Shown here piece after piece: positions 7,680 to 16,700 of a DNA stretch of 64,000 nt. The stretch is from Nocardia sp. BMG111209. Lineage in GTDB: Bacteria; Actinomycetota; Actinomycetes; Mycobacteriales; Mycobacteriaceae. The DNA lies in NCBI RefSeq assembly GCF_000381925.1, contig NZ_KB907307.1, positions 2,666,001 through 2,730,000 of the forward strand, given 5' to 3'. The notes beneath the pieces are model-generated. The model was given only the letters and a program-made list of their open reading frames with translations. It was not told the DNA's origin and did no database searches. The translations under genes and the position numbers were made by a program. Every line of letters begins with the position of its first letter. Positions within the stretch are counted from its first letter, which is position 1.

Positions 7680-9370
7680 TCACGACGGGGAATCGCCGGT
7701 GGCGTCCGGCCGACTCGCCGATCCCGCGGTCGCGGCAGGAACATCTCCGCCCAGCAGGGCCGCGGCTCCACTGGTGGTGGGTTGCCGGCCGTGCCGCATG
7801 AGGATCGCGATCGCCATGCCCAGTACCGAGGCGCCGGCGGCGATCCAGAAGCTGATCGCGTAGCCGCGGTCGGCGAATATCTGCGGGACGGTCTGCGTGA
7901 TCGTGCGTCCCATGACATCGATGTGCGCCTTGACCGGGCTACCGTTGAGCACCGCGGTGGAGATGGCCAGGATCAGTGCCGCCCCGATGCTCTGCACGAC
8001 ACCGAACATGCCCGCGCCGATACCCTGTTGTTCCTGGGGCACCGCGTCGACGAGCAGGATCGTCGACGCGGAATAGAACAACCCGACGCCGATACCGAAG
8101 ATGGCGTTGAGCACCGCGAAGGTGACCCAGCTGTAGGAGACCAGCGCATAGGCGGCCCCGTCCACGCCCATGATCAGCAGCGCCGCGATCGCCGGAATGC
8201 GGGCGCCGACGCGGCGGGCCAGCACGGCACCGATGGGTCCGAATATCATCGCGAACCCGCCGAGCACGATGCCCATGCGGACGGCGAACTGCAGCAAACT
8301 GAAACCGCTGCCGTAGGTGTAACCCGGGTCGAGCACCACGTGCACCGCCGATATCGGCAGGTTGACCGAGGCCGTCCGATGCGCCTGATCGACCACTCCC
8401 TGCGCGACGCTCGTCGTCAATTGCCCGGCGGGCGGGACCTGGACCATGTAACCGACCGAATATGCCTGCAATTGCAGGATGCCGGCCCCAGGAATCCGAA
8501 CAGCAGCACCGCACCCATCGTCGGCGACAACAGCAACCGCATGTTCATGATCGGCCTGCGCGTACGGAATTCGACGACGAAGAACAACCCCAGCAGCACC
8601 ACACCGCCGATCACCCAGGCCAGGGTCGTGGGCCGCCCCCAGCCCCACTCCTGGCCCTTGTCCAGATAGATCAGCACCAGCGCGATTCCGGCGGCCAGCA
8701 GCGCGGCGCCGACCAGATCGAGCCGGTCCTTCACTCGCAGTTTCGATTCCGGCACCACGAGCAGCACGACCGGGATCATGACGATGGTGAAGATCGCCAG
8801 GAACCAGAACAGCGCCCGCCAATCGTAGTTGTCGACCAGGTAGCCACCGATGATCGGTCCCATGATGGCCGAGAACCCCAAACCTGTTGCGCTGGCGCCC
8901 AACCCGAGTGCCACATATTTACGCGGCAGCAGATCCCGCAACAGCCCGTAGGCGATGACCTGGGTCGCGATCGCCGCCGCCGACAGGCCCCGTCCGACCA
9001 GGAACAGTGTCCAACTGGAGGTCAGCGCGCAGATCACCGCCCCCACGACGAATACCACGCCGCACAGGACGAATATGCGGCGCTTGCCCCAGATGTCGGC
9101 CATCTTGCCCAGCAACGGCGTGAGCGACGCACCCACCAGCGCCACGATGATGATCGTCCAGCTGATGTTGGCGCCGACCGTGGGGAACGACTTGGTGATC
9201 TTCTGCACACCGGCCCCGACCATGGCGACCTGCAGCGGAAGGACTTCCGTGTACAGCACGATCGCCACCACCACGGCCAGCAGACGCCCTCTCGAAGCGT
9301 CGACCAGCCTTCCGGTATCGGTATCGGCGCCGTCGGCCTCCGACAACACTGTCGTGGGAACTGTGGACAT
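7680..9370 (-). pseudogene. MFS drug exporter (14-TM DHA2 type), interrupted by a single-base frameshift
   Basis: Two overlapping frames together encode one transporter of about 563 residues. The N-terminal part (from ATG 9370, MSTVPTTVLSE) has the first helices, the loop motif GKMADIWGKRR and the antiporter motif C (GFSAIMGPIIGGYL), diagnostic of drug:H+ antiporters. It reads to GFLGPASCNC. The other frame resumes at GILQLQAYSVGYMV and continues with six or more helices to the end at 7680. Adding one G to the G4 run (C4 on the + strand, 8486-8489) restores FLGAGILQLQ and joins the halves exactly. Both parts are otherwise well conserved, so this is either a recent inactivating deletion or a homopolymer sequencing error. 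It lies upstream of the carboxylesterase on the same strand. Confidence 0.85.
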
Positions 9371-9561
9371 GACACTCCAGACACGTAGCGCAGACGGCAT
9401 CGCCCATCGGTGGACGAGCAATGCCCGAGACAGCAATAATCTGTGCGGAGTCGTGCGCCCACCCGGTGAGGGACGACCCACCGAGAAAAGCCGATGTGAC
9501 GGGCGACACGCTTACTCGCTCGTCCCAGGCTCTGTCATGGCCTCGGATATCTCAAATGCCA

Positions 9562-9584
9562 ATAACCTCTGGGTTCATAACCTC
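9562..9584. repeat. Short direct repeat in the 308-base spacer upstream of the MFS exporter
   Basis: ATAACCTC occurs at 9562-9569 and 9577-9584, start to start 15 bases apart, each followed by GGG or a close variant. The rest of the spacer 9371-9678 holds no gene that I can support. It could be an operator for the exporter gene, but nothing else supports that. Confidence 0.25.
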
Positions 9585-9678
9585 GGGACATAAATTCCCC
9601 GCTGCCTCGGCGATCCCCTTCGCCACCCGGATCCATCGCCCGGCGGCCCCGAGATACGGCAGGACCGCGTGCCGGAGG

Positions 9679-11391
9679 CTACCCGGTCGAGATGGCGAGG
9701 GTGACGGCGTCGACGATTCGGGTGTCGACGAGTTCTTCGAACGGTGGTGCGGTGCGAACCATCTTCTCCTGCTCCAGGATTCGCATCCAGCGGTCGGCGC
9801 CGGCGGGGTCGATGCGCACGGTGTCCCAGGTGTGGGAATGTTCGATGTGAGCGCAGGCGCGGGTGAGGGTGTCGAGGGGAATACCGGGCCAGTGCGCGGC
9901 CAGCAGCGGTTCGAGCGCGGTGAGCGTGGTGGCCGGTAGCCGGCGCATGGCTTCGGCGAGTGCGCTGGTGAAGCGGGTGAGCCGGTCGGACAGTTCGTCG
10001 AAGCGGTCGGTGCGGCAGTAGTAGACGCTGTTGGGGCCGATCCCGCCCGCCCGGGTGTAGTCGATGGCGATCGTCCCGGTTCCCTTGTCCTGCATGATAT
10101 GTGCGGTGGTGAGATCCAGGACGATCGCGTCGCCGAGGCCGGCCTCGAACAGTTCGACGAACATCGGGGTGGACAGGTCACGCAGGAAGGTGATGCCGGC
10201 GGGATCGACCCCGGCTTCGCGGACCAGGCCCGCGGTGAACAGGGCCGCGAACGGCATCACCGCGCCGGCGACGTTGCCGATCCCGTTGACCACCGAGGCG
10301 CCCATGGCGCGGATCGAGGTCGGGAACAGCTCCGGTGACCACACCGACAGCATCGTGTTCAGCATCATGGTGAAGAACTGAAAAATCATGCCCAGCACCA
10401 GGATCAGCGCCGTCGACTGCGCGAACACCGCGAACGCGATTGCCGAGACACAGCCCAGCACCGCGGCACAGCTCACCGTCGACCGCCGCCGGACCCGGCC
10501 GGCCAGATACGAGGCGGCGCACGCGCCGAACAGGCTGCCGATGTTCATGATCATGGTGAACGCCAGCGAATCCGACAGCGAATAGCCGCGCGACTGCAAC
10601 AGGATCGGCATCAGGAACAGCAGCAGCGTCACCTGCGCACCGAACGACATCCACGACGCCGCTCCGATCGCCGCGGTGCGACGCAGGTTCACGCCCCGGA
10701 ACACCGCGAGATACGACGTCCGGGCGGGGCCGGGCAGCGCATCGGCGGCGGTGACGAATGGCCTTGTGGGCCCGGGGTTTCGCAGCCCGGCGACGCTGCC
10801 GCTCGCGAGCCGGGTCAGGCTGCGGTTCGCCTCGTCGACCCGGCCCTTGGACAGCAGGAATCGGGGCGACTCCGGCAGATACCGGCGGAAGAAGACGACC
10901 AGGACAGCGGGCACGGCGAGGATCACGTAGGTCCACCGCCACGAGCTGTGGTCGCCGCCCAGCACGCCACCGAGCGGGCCGAGCACGAGCAGGAAGAAGC
11001 CGAAGGAGGCGATGTTGCCGATCCCGCCGGAGGAGATGTTGAGCGTTGCCAGCAACGATCCGCGATGGCGGGTGGCTACCAGTTCGGCGAGGATCGCCAG
11101 CCCCACCGTGAACTCACCACCGAGCCCGACCCCGACCACGGCCCGGCTGACCAGCAGCGTCTCGTAGTTCACCGCGACGGCGCTGACCAGGCCACCGAGG
11201 GTGTAGACGAGCAGGTTCAGGCTCAGCGCGGTCCGGCGCCCCCACCGGTCGGCGATATATCCGCCGATCAACCGGCCGACCAGCCCGCCGATCACCGTCA
11301 CCGTGTTGATCAGCGTGAGGTGGCCGTTGCCGATGCCGAACGAATCCTTCAGCAGCGACCCCATCGCCCCGGACAAACCGGGCGACGACAC
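9679..11391 (-). pseudogene. Mosaic ORF: MFS transporter lacking its ends, joined in frame to a substrate-binding-protein C-terminus
   Basis: The ORF (570 codons from GTG 11391) does not look like one natural protein. The first 390 or so residues are a major-facilitator transporter: GGYIADRWGRR loop, GLGGEFTVG, the central LPESPRFLLSKGR typical of the sugar/aromatic-acid porter group, and helices up to PFAALFTAGLV. The cytoplasmic N-terminus with helix 1 and the last two helices are missing. From EAGVDPAGITFL (about 10.2 kb) to the end it is soluble and resembles the last third of an NMT1/SsuA-type periplasmic binding protein, with PMFVELFEAGLGDA and a final 'PPFEELVDTRIVDAV' segment. Its 5' end abuts a truncated GntR gene. 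Two deletion joints would explain it. Function is unlikely; the SBP identity is the weaker part of the call. Confidence 0.6.
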
Positions 11392-11394
11392 CGG

Positions 11395-11833
11395 GGTCCT
11401 TCAGATGCCCGTTGCCCGCGGCGATCGCGATCAGCTCGTGGAACGGCAACCCGTCCTCGGTCCCGGGTGCGTCGCCGGGAACACCACCGGCGATCCCGGC
11501 GAGCCGGGCCGCGACCGTACCGCCACGGTTCTCCGCCGCCAGCTGCACGGCCAGCACCTCCAACCCCCGCCGCACCTGCAACAATTCGCGTCCGTCCTGT
11601 GCCGGCGACTCCGATACCGTCGCACCGCGATGCCGGACGATCGTGACGAACCCCTCCGACTGCAACCGTGCCAGCGCCTCCCGCACCGGAATCCGGGACA
11701 CCCCGAACCGCTTCGCGATCGACTCCTCCACCAGCCGATCACCCGCCACCAACCGGCCCGCCAGAATCTCCGCACGCAACGCGCGCGCGACCGCATCCCC
11801 CGACGAATCCTCCACCGACACCGGCTCAGCCAC
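11395..11833 (-). pseudogene. GntR/FadR-type regulator, truncated in its effector-binding domain
   Basis: From GTG 11833 the frame gives a complete winged-helix domain (ALRAEILAGRLVAGDRL, RFGVSRIPVREALARL, GFVTIVRHRGATV) followed by the first helices of an FCD ligand-binding domain (VRRGLEVLAVQLAAE, FHELIAIAAGNGHLKDP). A normal FadR-class protein would run for a further 60-80 residues. Here the sequence passes directly into the transporter coding region of the neighbouring mosaic ORF and the frame then reads only nonsense. The DNA-binding half is intact, so a short protein might still be made, but without a full sensor domain. The first ATG upstream lies in unlikely sequence, so the GTG is preferred. 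Confidence 0.75.
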
Positions 11834-11943
11834 AATCGCAGCATATCCACCGGGATTGCCCGCGCGGCCGGGACGACGGCCCTCCCGATCCCGCCGAGCC
11901 GAAGGCCCTCTGCTGCACAAGGGCGGCGGAACCGGCCTATTGT

Positions 11944-13227
11944 TCAGCTGTCGATGCCGCCTTTCGCCTCGATGGGCACTGCGAAGTCGGCGGAAGTATC
12001 GGTGATATGTAGCCGGATGGATGGATTCACCCAGAATGCCCGGACCGCGAACGATCGTGGCGATTCGTCCACGGCAGCCCGGACGTAGCGCACCTTCAGA
12101 CCCTCCGGTGCCGTGAAACGAAATTCGCTTACTCGTTCGGAGAGGAGCCTCTCGAAACGCGTTCCGGTCTCGGACACCAACAATATCAACGCTGTCGCAC
12201 CGAGATTTCCGGAGCCGTCTCCGGTGATGAATTCGATCGATGTCAGCGGCTCCGGGTCCTCACCTCTGTCGAGGGTTATGAACGTGTGGCTGGGGGATTG
12301 TGCTCGTGCCATGAGGCAGTAGCTTCCGGGGGATCGGTCGAGAATATTCTCCAGAGGATGGTCGGGGTCGACGTCGCCGAAACTACTCATGCGTTCGATC
12401 ACAGTGTCGGTGCTTTTCCCCACGGTCAGGTTGCCCACAACCGTCAGGTGGTTGACCTCCAGGTCCGGCACCCGGACCGTGACCGTGGTGGAAAGCGTCC
12501 GCTCCGCGGTGTTGTTGCCGTCCTGGACGGTGCCGCGCAAATAGAACACCGTGGTCTGGCCGACGTTGTCGACCGTCCACGTGCTCTTGTTCGTGACGTC
12601 GATCTCCGCGCTGCCGTAGAGGAGTTTCACGGACGACGCTCCGGTGGCTTCCCAGTTCAGTTTCACCGGGTCGCCGTTGTCGATGATCAGTCGCTCGGCC
12701 ATGAAATTGTCGAGGTGGAACGCCGCCGGGAACTTGCCGATGTCGAAGGTGACGTTTCCCGTCGCCCAGGGATCGTCGGAGTCGGCTTCTCGCCATTCCA
12801 CGGCGAGGGGCAGTGGTGCGCTGCCGATGAGGGTGCTGATGCGGGCGCCCATCAGCTGGACGGTGACGCCCTCGTCGCGGCCGATCACCGTGTATCCCGA
12901 GGACGGTGTGAACGTGATCGTCTTCGTCGCGGGATCGGTGCGCGGGGTCCAGTCCTTCAGGCTGATCAGTGCGGCGATGCTGGTGATGTCGGGCGTCAGG
13001 TCGGCGGAGCCGTCCCCGGTCGGCACGGTGACGGTGATCTTGCGGCATTCGATGGCCAGCATGCTGCGCCGGCTGCCCACCAGCACGAGGTCGGCGCGTT
13101 GCGGGTCGCCGGCGGACGGCGAGACGCGAACCGGATTCGGGTCGGTGGTCAGCTCGAAATACAGGGGCATGTCGCCGCCGGCCCGGGTGTCGGCGGCAGC
13201 GGTGGAGTACCGGGTGATGACGGTCAT
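11944..13227 (-). CDS. Hypothetical protein with discoidin-like C-terminus (fourth gene of the DUF6603-like operon)
   Basis: This 427-residue protein has no family I can name with confidence. It lacks a signal peptide and membrane helices and is predicted to be mostly beta-strand. Residues from about 170 to 290 look like Ig-type sandwich repeats (PVKLNWEATGASSVKLLYG, then TVTVRVPDLEVNHLTVVGNL), with a 'NLTVGKST' pattern reminiscent of fibre or tail-type proteins. The last 130 residues (SYCLMARAQSPSHTFITLD through VRYVRAAVDES) resemble an F5/8 type C (discoidin) fold, usually a ligand- or carbohydrate-binding module. The ATG shares one base with the TAA of the preceding 1150-residue gene (TAATG), so the two are translationally coupled. 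It is the last gene of the operon. Confidence 0.8.
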   Translation of the reverse strand: MTVITRYSTAAADTRAGGDMPLYFELTTDPNPVRVSPSAGDPQRADLVLVGSRRSMLAIECRKITVTVPTGDGSADLTPDITSIAALISLKDWTPRTDPATKTITFTPSSGYTVIGRDEGVTVQLMGARISTLIGSAPLPLAVEWREADSDDPWATGNVTFDIGKFPAAFHLDNFMAERLIIDNGDPVKLNWEATGASSVKLLYGSAEIDVTNKSTWTVDNVGQTTVFYLRGTVQDGNNTAERTLSTTVTVRVPDLEVNHLTVVGNLTVGKSTDTVIERMSSFGDVDPDHPLENILDRSPGSYCLMARAQSPSHTFITLDRGEDPEPLTSIEFITGDGSGNLGATALILLVSETGTRFERLLSERVSEFRFTAPEGLKVRYVRAAVDESPRSFAVRAFWVNPSIRLHITDTSADFAVPIEAKGGIDS

Positions 13228-16200
13228 TATCGTGCTCCTCGCTGGTTGCTGGTTCGGCTGTGCTGAGCGGCATCGGTGAGTACGAGGTAGCCGGAACGGA
13301 TTTCGGGGTCGGCGCCGGTCGGCAGCGAGGCCGGATCGGGGGTGACGATCGGGTGGTCGGTCCATGTGCGGCCGACGGGCTCGGTCCAGGACCACGCGCC
13401 GGTGGCGGTGGCGGGTTCGGGAAGCGTGACCGCGCCGGTGTCGGTGCCGGCGATCAGCAGCGGGCCGGCGCGGAAGTTGATCGCCATCGCCGCGATGGCG
13501 GTGTCGGTGAAGCGGGTGGGCACCGTGATCGAGGAGACGGGCAGGATGTCGGTGGTGGCGTGGACCGCGGCACGGGGATCCAGCAGCAGGGTGAGTGTGG
13601 CGGTGCTGTCGCCGTCGAAGGCCAGTGCGAGGTGGTCACCGGCACCGATCGGCTGGAGGTACCCGTCGTGGGTGCCGGTGGGTTCCACGACGGTGTGGAA
13701 GTGGTCGTAGTCGTCGTCGACGACGGCGCCGATGAGCCCGTCGTCGTATTGGGCGGTTTCGCCGAGGCGGACGTTCCACCGGTATCGGGGCAGCTGCGGT
13801 TCGGGTGGGGTGAGGACGTTCTGCCAGGTGACGTCGGTGCGGACCGGCCCGCACAGTTCGAGGTCCAGGCGTGCGCGGACCAGTGCGAGGGGGCGGCCGA
13901 GGAGGAACCCGAGGCTGCTGTCCTCCGGCCCGTCGGGATCGATGGAGGCGAGGCTGCGGTCGATCAGTTCGCGGACGCTGTCGAAGACGTCCGGGCCCTT
14001 GTCCTCGATCACGGTGAGAAATTTGTGCGCGTGCGGGTAATCGGTTGCCAGGTCGTCGAATTCGGGGGTCGTGGAGTGTGGGAGCGCGGTCCATGCCACG
14101 ATCTCGTCCCCGTCCGGTGACAGGACCCGTCGCAGGTCGCCGAGTGCGGTGCCGTCGGGGGCGTACACGGCCAGGGAGCGGTCGAGCCGGTTGTGGATCA
14201 GCCACGCGCAGACCGGATTTGCCCCCGCGCTGAGTTCGACGTCGTCGTCGGTGCGGGCGGAGAGGAAGTCGAAGCGCAGGCGAGCCGGTTGTAGCAGCCG
14301 CGGCCCCAGTTCCACGTAGCGGTCGGTCTGGATCTCGCCGACGCTGTGTTCGGGGGTCATGGATTCCGGCTTCCGCAACCGGTCGAAATGCAGCGGGTTG
14401 TCGATGAGGTTCACCGCACGCCCGAATCGGTCCACGACCGAGAGGCGGGTGAACATCAGGTGCCCGGAGCGCAGTTCCCGGAAATCCGACGGTTCCCAGG
14501 GGTCGTGTTCGAAGACCGGCTGCGGGCCCGGGTCGGGGGTGAGTCCGACGCCGGAGCCGATCAGTTCGGCCGGCTGCCCGGTCGGTGTACGGTTGGCTCC
14601 GCTGCGGCGTTGGCCGACGGCCGCGCTGAGACCGTCCAGTCGCTGTGACAGCTGATCGAGGCCGGTCAGCTGGGTGTGCAGGGCGGCCAGCAGTTCCCCG
14701 GGGAGATCGTCGCGGCCGTGCGCGTAGCCCGACAGTTTGCCGTCCTGGTCGTATCCGCTTGTGGGCATGAGGATTTGACGGCCGCTGACGGTGCCGGCGG
14801 GTTTCTGATCCGCCTCGCCCTGCCATCGGTAGCAGGTGCCGTCGAATCGCCAGAGTTGCCGGTCGTTTTCGACGAACGGGATGGCGGTGTATTCGGCCTC
14901 CCACATCAGATACAGCGGCTGCCAGGGTTGTCGCCATGTGCCCGTGCCGTATTCGGGCAGTGTTCCGTCCCGATCGTCCAGTCCGGCACCGGTTTTGCGG
15001 GCCTGGTCGATGATGAAGAACTCGGTGACCAGTCCCGGCACGGCCGCGGGCAGACCGGTCACGTTCACCTGTGCGACGTCGGCGGCCACCGTCGCGCCGG
15101 TGACGGCGCCGATCCTGGTGATCAGCCGTTCGGCGACCCGGCAGGGCAGATCCGAGCCGCGGGTCAGCGGTGCGCTGAGATTCGCGCCCTGCAACATCAG
15201 CACGGGGTCGGCGTGTTGTTCGAACGGCGCCAAGGGAATTCGCTGCAATTCCAGTCCGGCCCGCAGACCGTGCTCGGTCGCATAGGCGCGGGCCCGGCCG
15301 GCCAGCGCGTCCGCGGTGGTGGCCCAGGGAATCTCCGCACGCAGCGCCGCGACCTCCCGGTCGAGCTGGACCACCCGCCCCGCCGCCGAATTCTCCCGGC
15401 CGGGATCGAGCTGACGCGCGATACCGCCGGCGACGGATTCCGGTTGTTTCGGCTCACACGACAGTGCCCACAGCACATACAGGCGTTGCCGGGCGTCGGC
15501 GAGATCGCGCTCGAGGCGGTCGAGACGCTGTTGCTGCCGGTTCAGGTCGGCGGTGACATCCGCCGAACGGGTGCGGTCGTGGTGACGATCGGCGGAACTC
15601 AGCGCGGCACGGGTCTCGTCACCGCTGCGATCGACGACGCGCCACACGAATCCGCCCGGCGCCGGGCCGAATCCGGACTGGTGTGCGGCGCGGTCGGGGA
15701 ACAGGTTACCGTCGGGACGGTCGTAGTCCCCGAGCACTCCGAGGGTGAACGCACGGTAGAGCGCGGCGTCCTCCGCGCCGAGCGCATCCGCGCCGCCGGA
15801 TTGCTCCTGCAGGACCGCGGCCGCCTCGGCGGCGCTGTTGCCGATCGAGACGGCGATGTCACGGGCATCGGGGCTCGCCGAGGCGTACACGCCGCCGTGC
15901 GGAAGCCAGTCGATACCCAGCGCGCTGCCGGTGTACACCGATCGGCGGGGTTCACCGAAGGTGGCGGCCAGGCTCCATTCCAGGCGCGCCAGCAGATCGC
16001 GGTAGCGTTCGGCATCGTGCGATCCGGCGACGAGAATGTCGCTGCCGGGATCCGAATACCAGCCCGCGACAAAGTAACCGAGCCGATCGTCGGTATCGGG
16101 GTCGAGATCGTCGAGGGTGTCGTGCACCGAGAAGACGTTGCGGTTGTACGGCTGGTAGACCGAGAAGGTCAGCAGTCCCGGCCCGAGCGCGGTGAGGAAC

Positions 16201-16679
16201 GGCTCGCCGCCGGGCTCCTGCCACGGGGAACCCGTCGTGAGCTCGACCAGACGGCCGAGCTTGGTGGCCGTCGCGGTATCGGCGGCCGGGTCCAGACAGG
16301 ACACCGACGCCTCCCGCGGATGCAGGTAGTCGCTGTGCACGATCCAGGCGCGGACACCGCCGGTGGATCGGCGTACCACCAGCCAGCGGTTGGGCACGAG
16401 TGGGAATTCGCCGATCTCCCCGGTGTTTTCGTCGTGGCGGCCCTGGGTGAGCGCTTCCGGTAACTGCCAGTGGACGTAGACGCCGGTGCGCGAGGTGTCG
16501 CCGGTCCACCTCTCGGTCCCGGAGAACGGTGCGGGTTCCGGTGCGGCGTTGTCGTCGGCGAACGGGACGAAGTTGGCGGTCCAGCGCTGCATGACGTAGG
16601 TGCCGTCGGTGTCGCGGGTGCGGGCGTTCACCGCGAACGCCGCGACCTCGACCGGCACGATCAACGTGTCGTTGGGCAT
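13227..16679 (-). CDS. Large hypothetical protein, 1150 aa (third gene of the DUF6603-like operon)
   Basis: This is a single long ORF with a clear ribosome site (GGAGGGACTTGTC before ATG 16679). No catalytic motif or named domain is recognised. Visible structure: an N-terminal beta-rich part beginning MPNDTLIVPVEVAAFAVN, a W/Y-rich middle, and an alpha-helical, probably coiled-coil stretch around residues 380-420 (LNRQQQRLDRLERDLADAR). Another mixed region contains YLMWEAEYTAIPF and QLWRFDGTCYRWQG, followed by a long C-terminal beta-rich part. There is no signal peptide and no transmembrane segment, so any export would need a non-classical route. It lies 21 bases after the 709-residue gene and overlaps the 427-residue gene by one base. 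The size and soluble, repeat-poor nature suggest a structural or scaffold protein; that is inference. Confidence 0.85.
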   Translation of the reverse strand: MPNDTLIVPVEVAAFAVNARTRDTDGTYVMQRWTANFVPFADDNAAPEPAPFSGTERWTGDTSRTGVYVHWQLPEALTQGRHDENTGEIGEFPLVPNRWLVVRRSTGGVRAWIVHSDYLHPREASVSCLDPAADTATATKLGRLVELTTGSPWQEPGGEPFLTALGPGLLTFSVYQPYNRNVFSVHDTLDDLDPDTDDRLGYFVAGWYSDPGSDILVAGSHDAERYRDLLARLEWSLAATFGEPRRSVYTGSALGIDWLPHGGVYASASPDARDIAVSIGNSAAEAAAVLQEQSGGADALGAEDAALYRAFTLGVLGDYDRPDGNLFPDRAAHQSGFGPAPGGFVWRVVDRSGDETRAALSSADRHHDRTRSADVTADLNRQQQRLDRLERDLADARQRLYVLWALSCEPKQPESVAGGIARQLDPGRENSAAGRVVQLDREVAALRAEIPWATTADALAGRARAYATEHGLRAGLELQRIPLAPFEQHADPVLMLQGANLSAPLTRGSDLPCRVAERLITRIGAVTGATVAADVAQVNVTGLPAAVPGLVTEFFIIDQARKTGAGLDDRDGTLPEYGTGTWRQPWQPLYLMWEAEYTAIPFVENDRQLWRFDGTCYRWQGEADQKPAGTVSGRQILMPTSGYDQDGKLSGYAHGRDDLPGELLAALHTQLTGLDQLSQRLDGLSAAVGQRRSGANRTPTGQPAELIGSGVGLTPDPGPQPVFEHDPWEPSDFRELRSGHLMFTRLSVVDRFGRAVNLIDNPLHFDRLRKPESMTPEHSVGEIQTDRYVELGPRLLQPARLRFDFLSARTDDDVELSAGANPVCAWLIHNRLDRSLAVYAPDGTALGDLRRVLSPDGDEIVAWTALPHSTTPEFDDLATDYPHAHKFLTVIEDKGPDVFDSVRELIDRSLASIDPDGPEDSSLGFLLGRPLALVRARLDLELCGPVRTDVTWQNVLTPPEPQLPRYRWNVRLGETAQYDDGLIGAVVDDDYDHFHTVVEPTGTHDGYLQPIGAGDHLALAFDGDSTATLTLLLDPRAAVHATTDILPVSSITVPTRFTDTAIAAMAINFRAGPLLIAGTDTGAVTLPEPATATGAWSWTEPVGRTWTDHPIVTPDPASLPTGADPEIRSGYLVLTDAAQHSRTSNQRGAR

Positions 16680-16700
16680 GACAAGTCCCTCCGGTGGCGG

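Noticed and set aside
9679..11391. Treating the 570-codon ORF as one intact sugar-porter-type transporter
   Set aside because: The last 160 residues are soluble and unlike any transporter end, and helix 1 is missing, so it was called a mosaic pseudogene.
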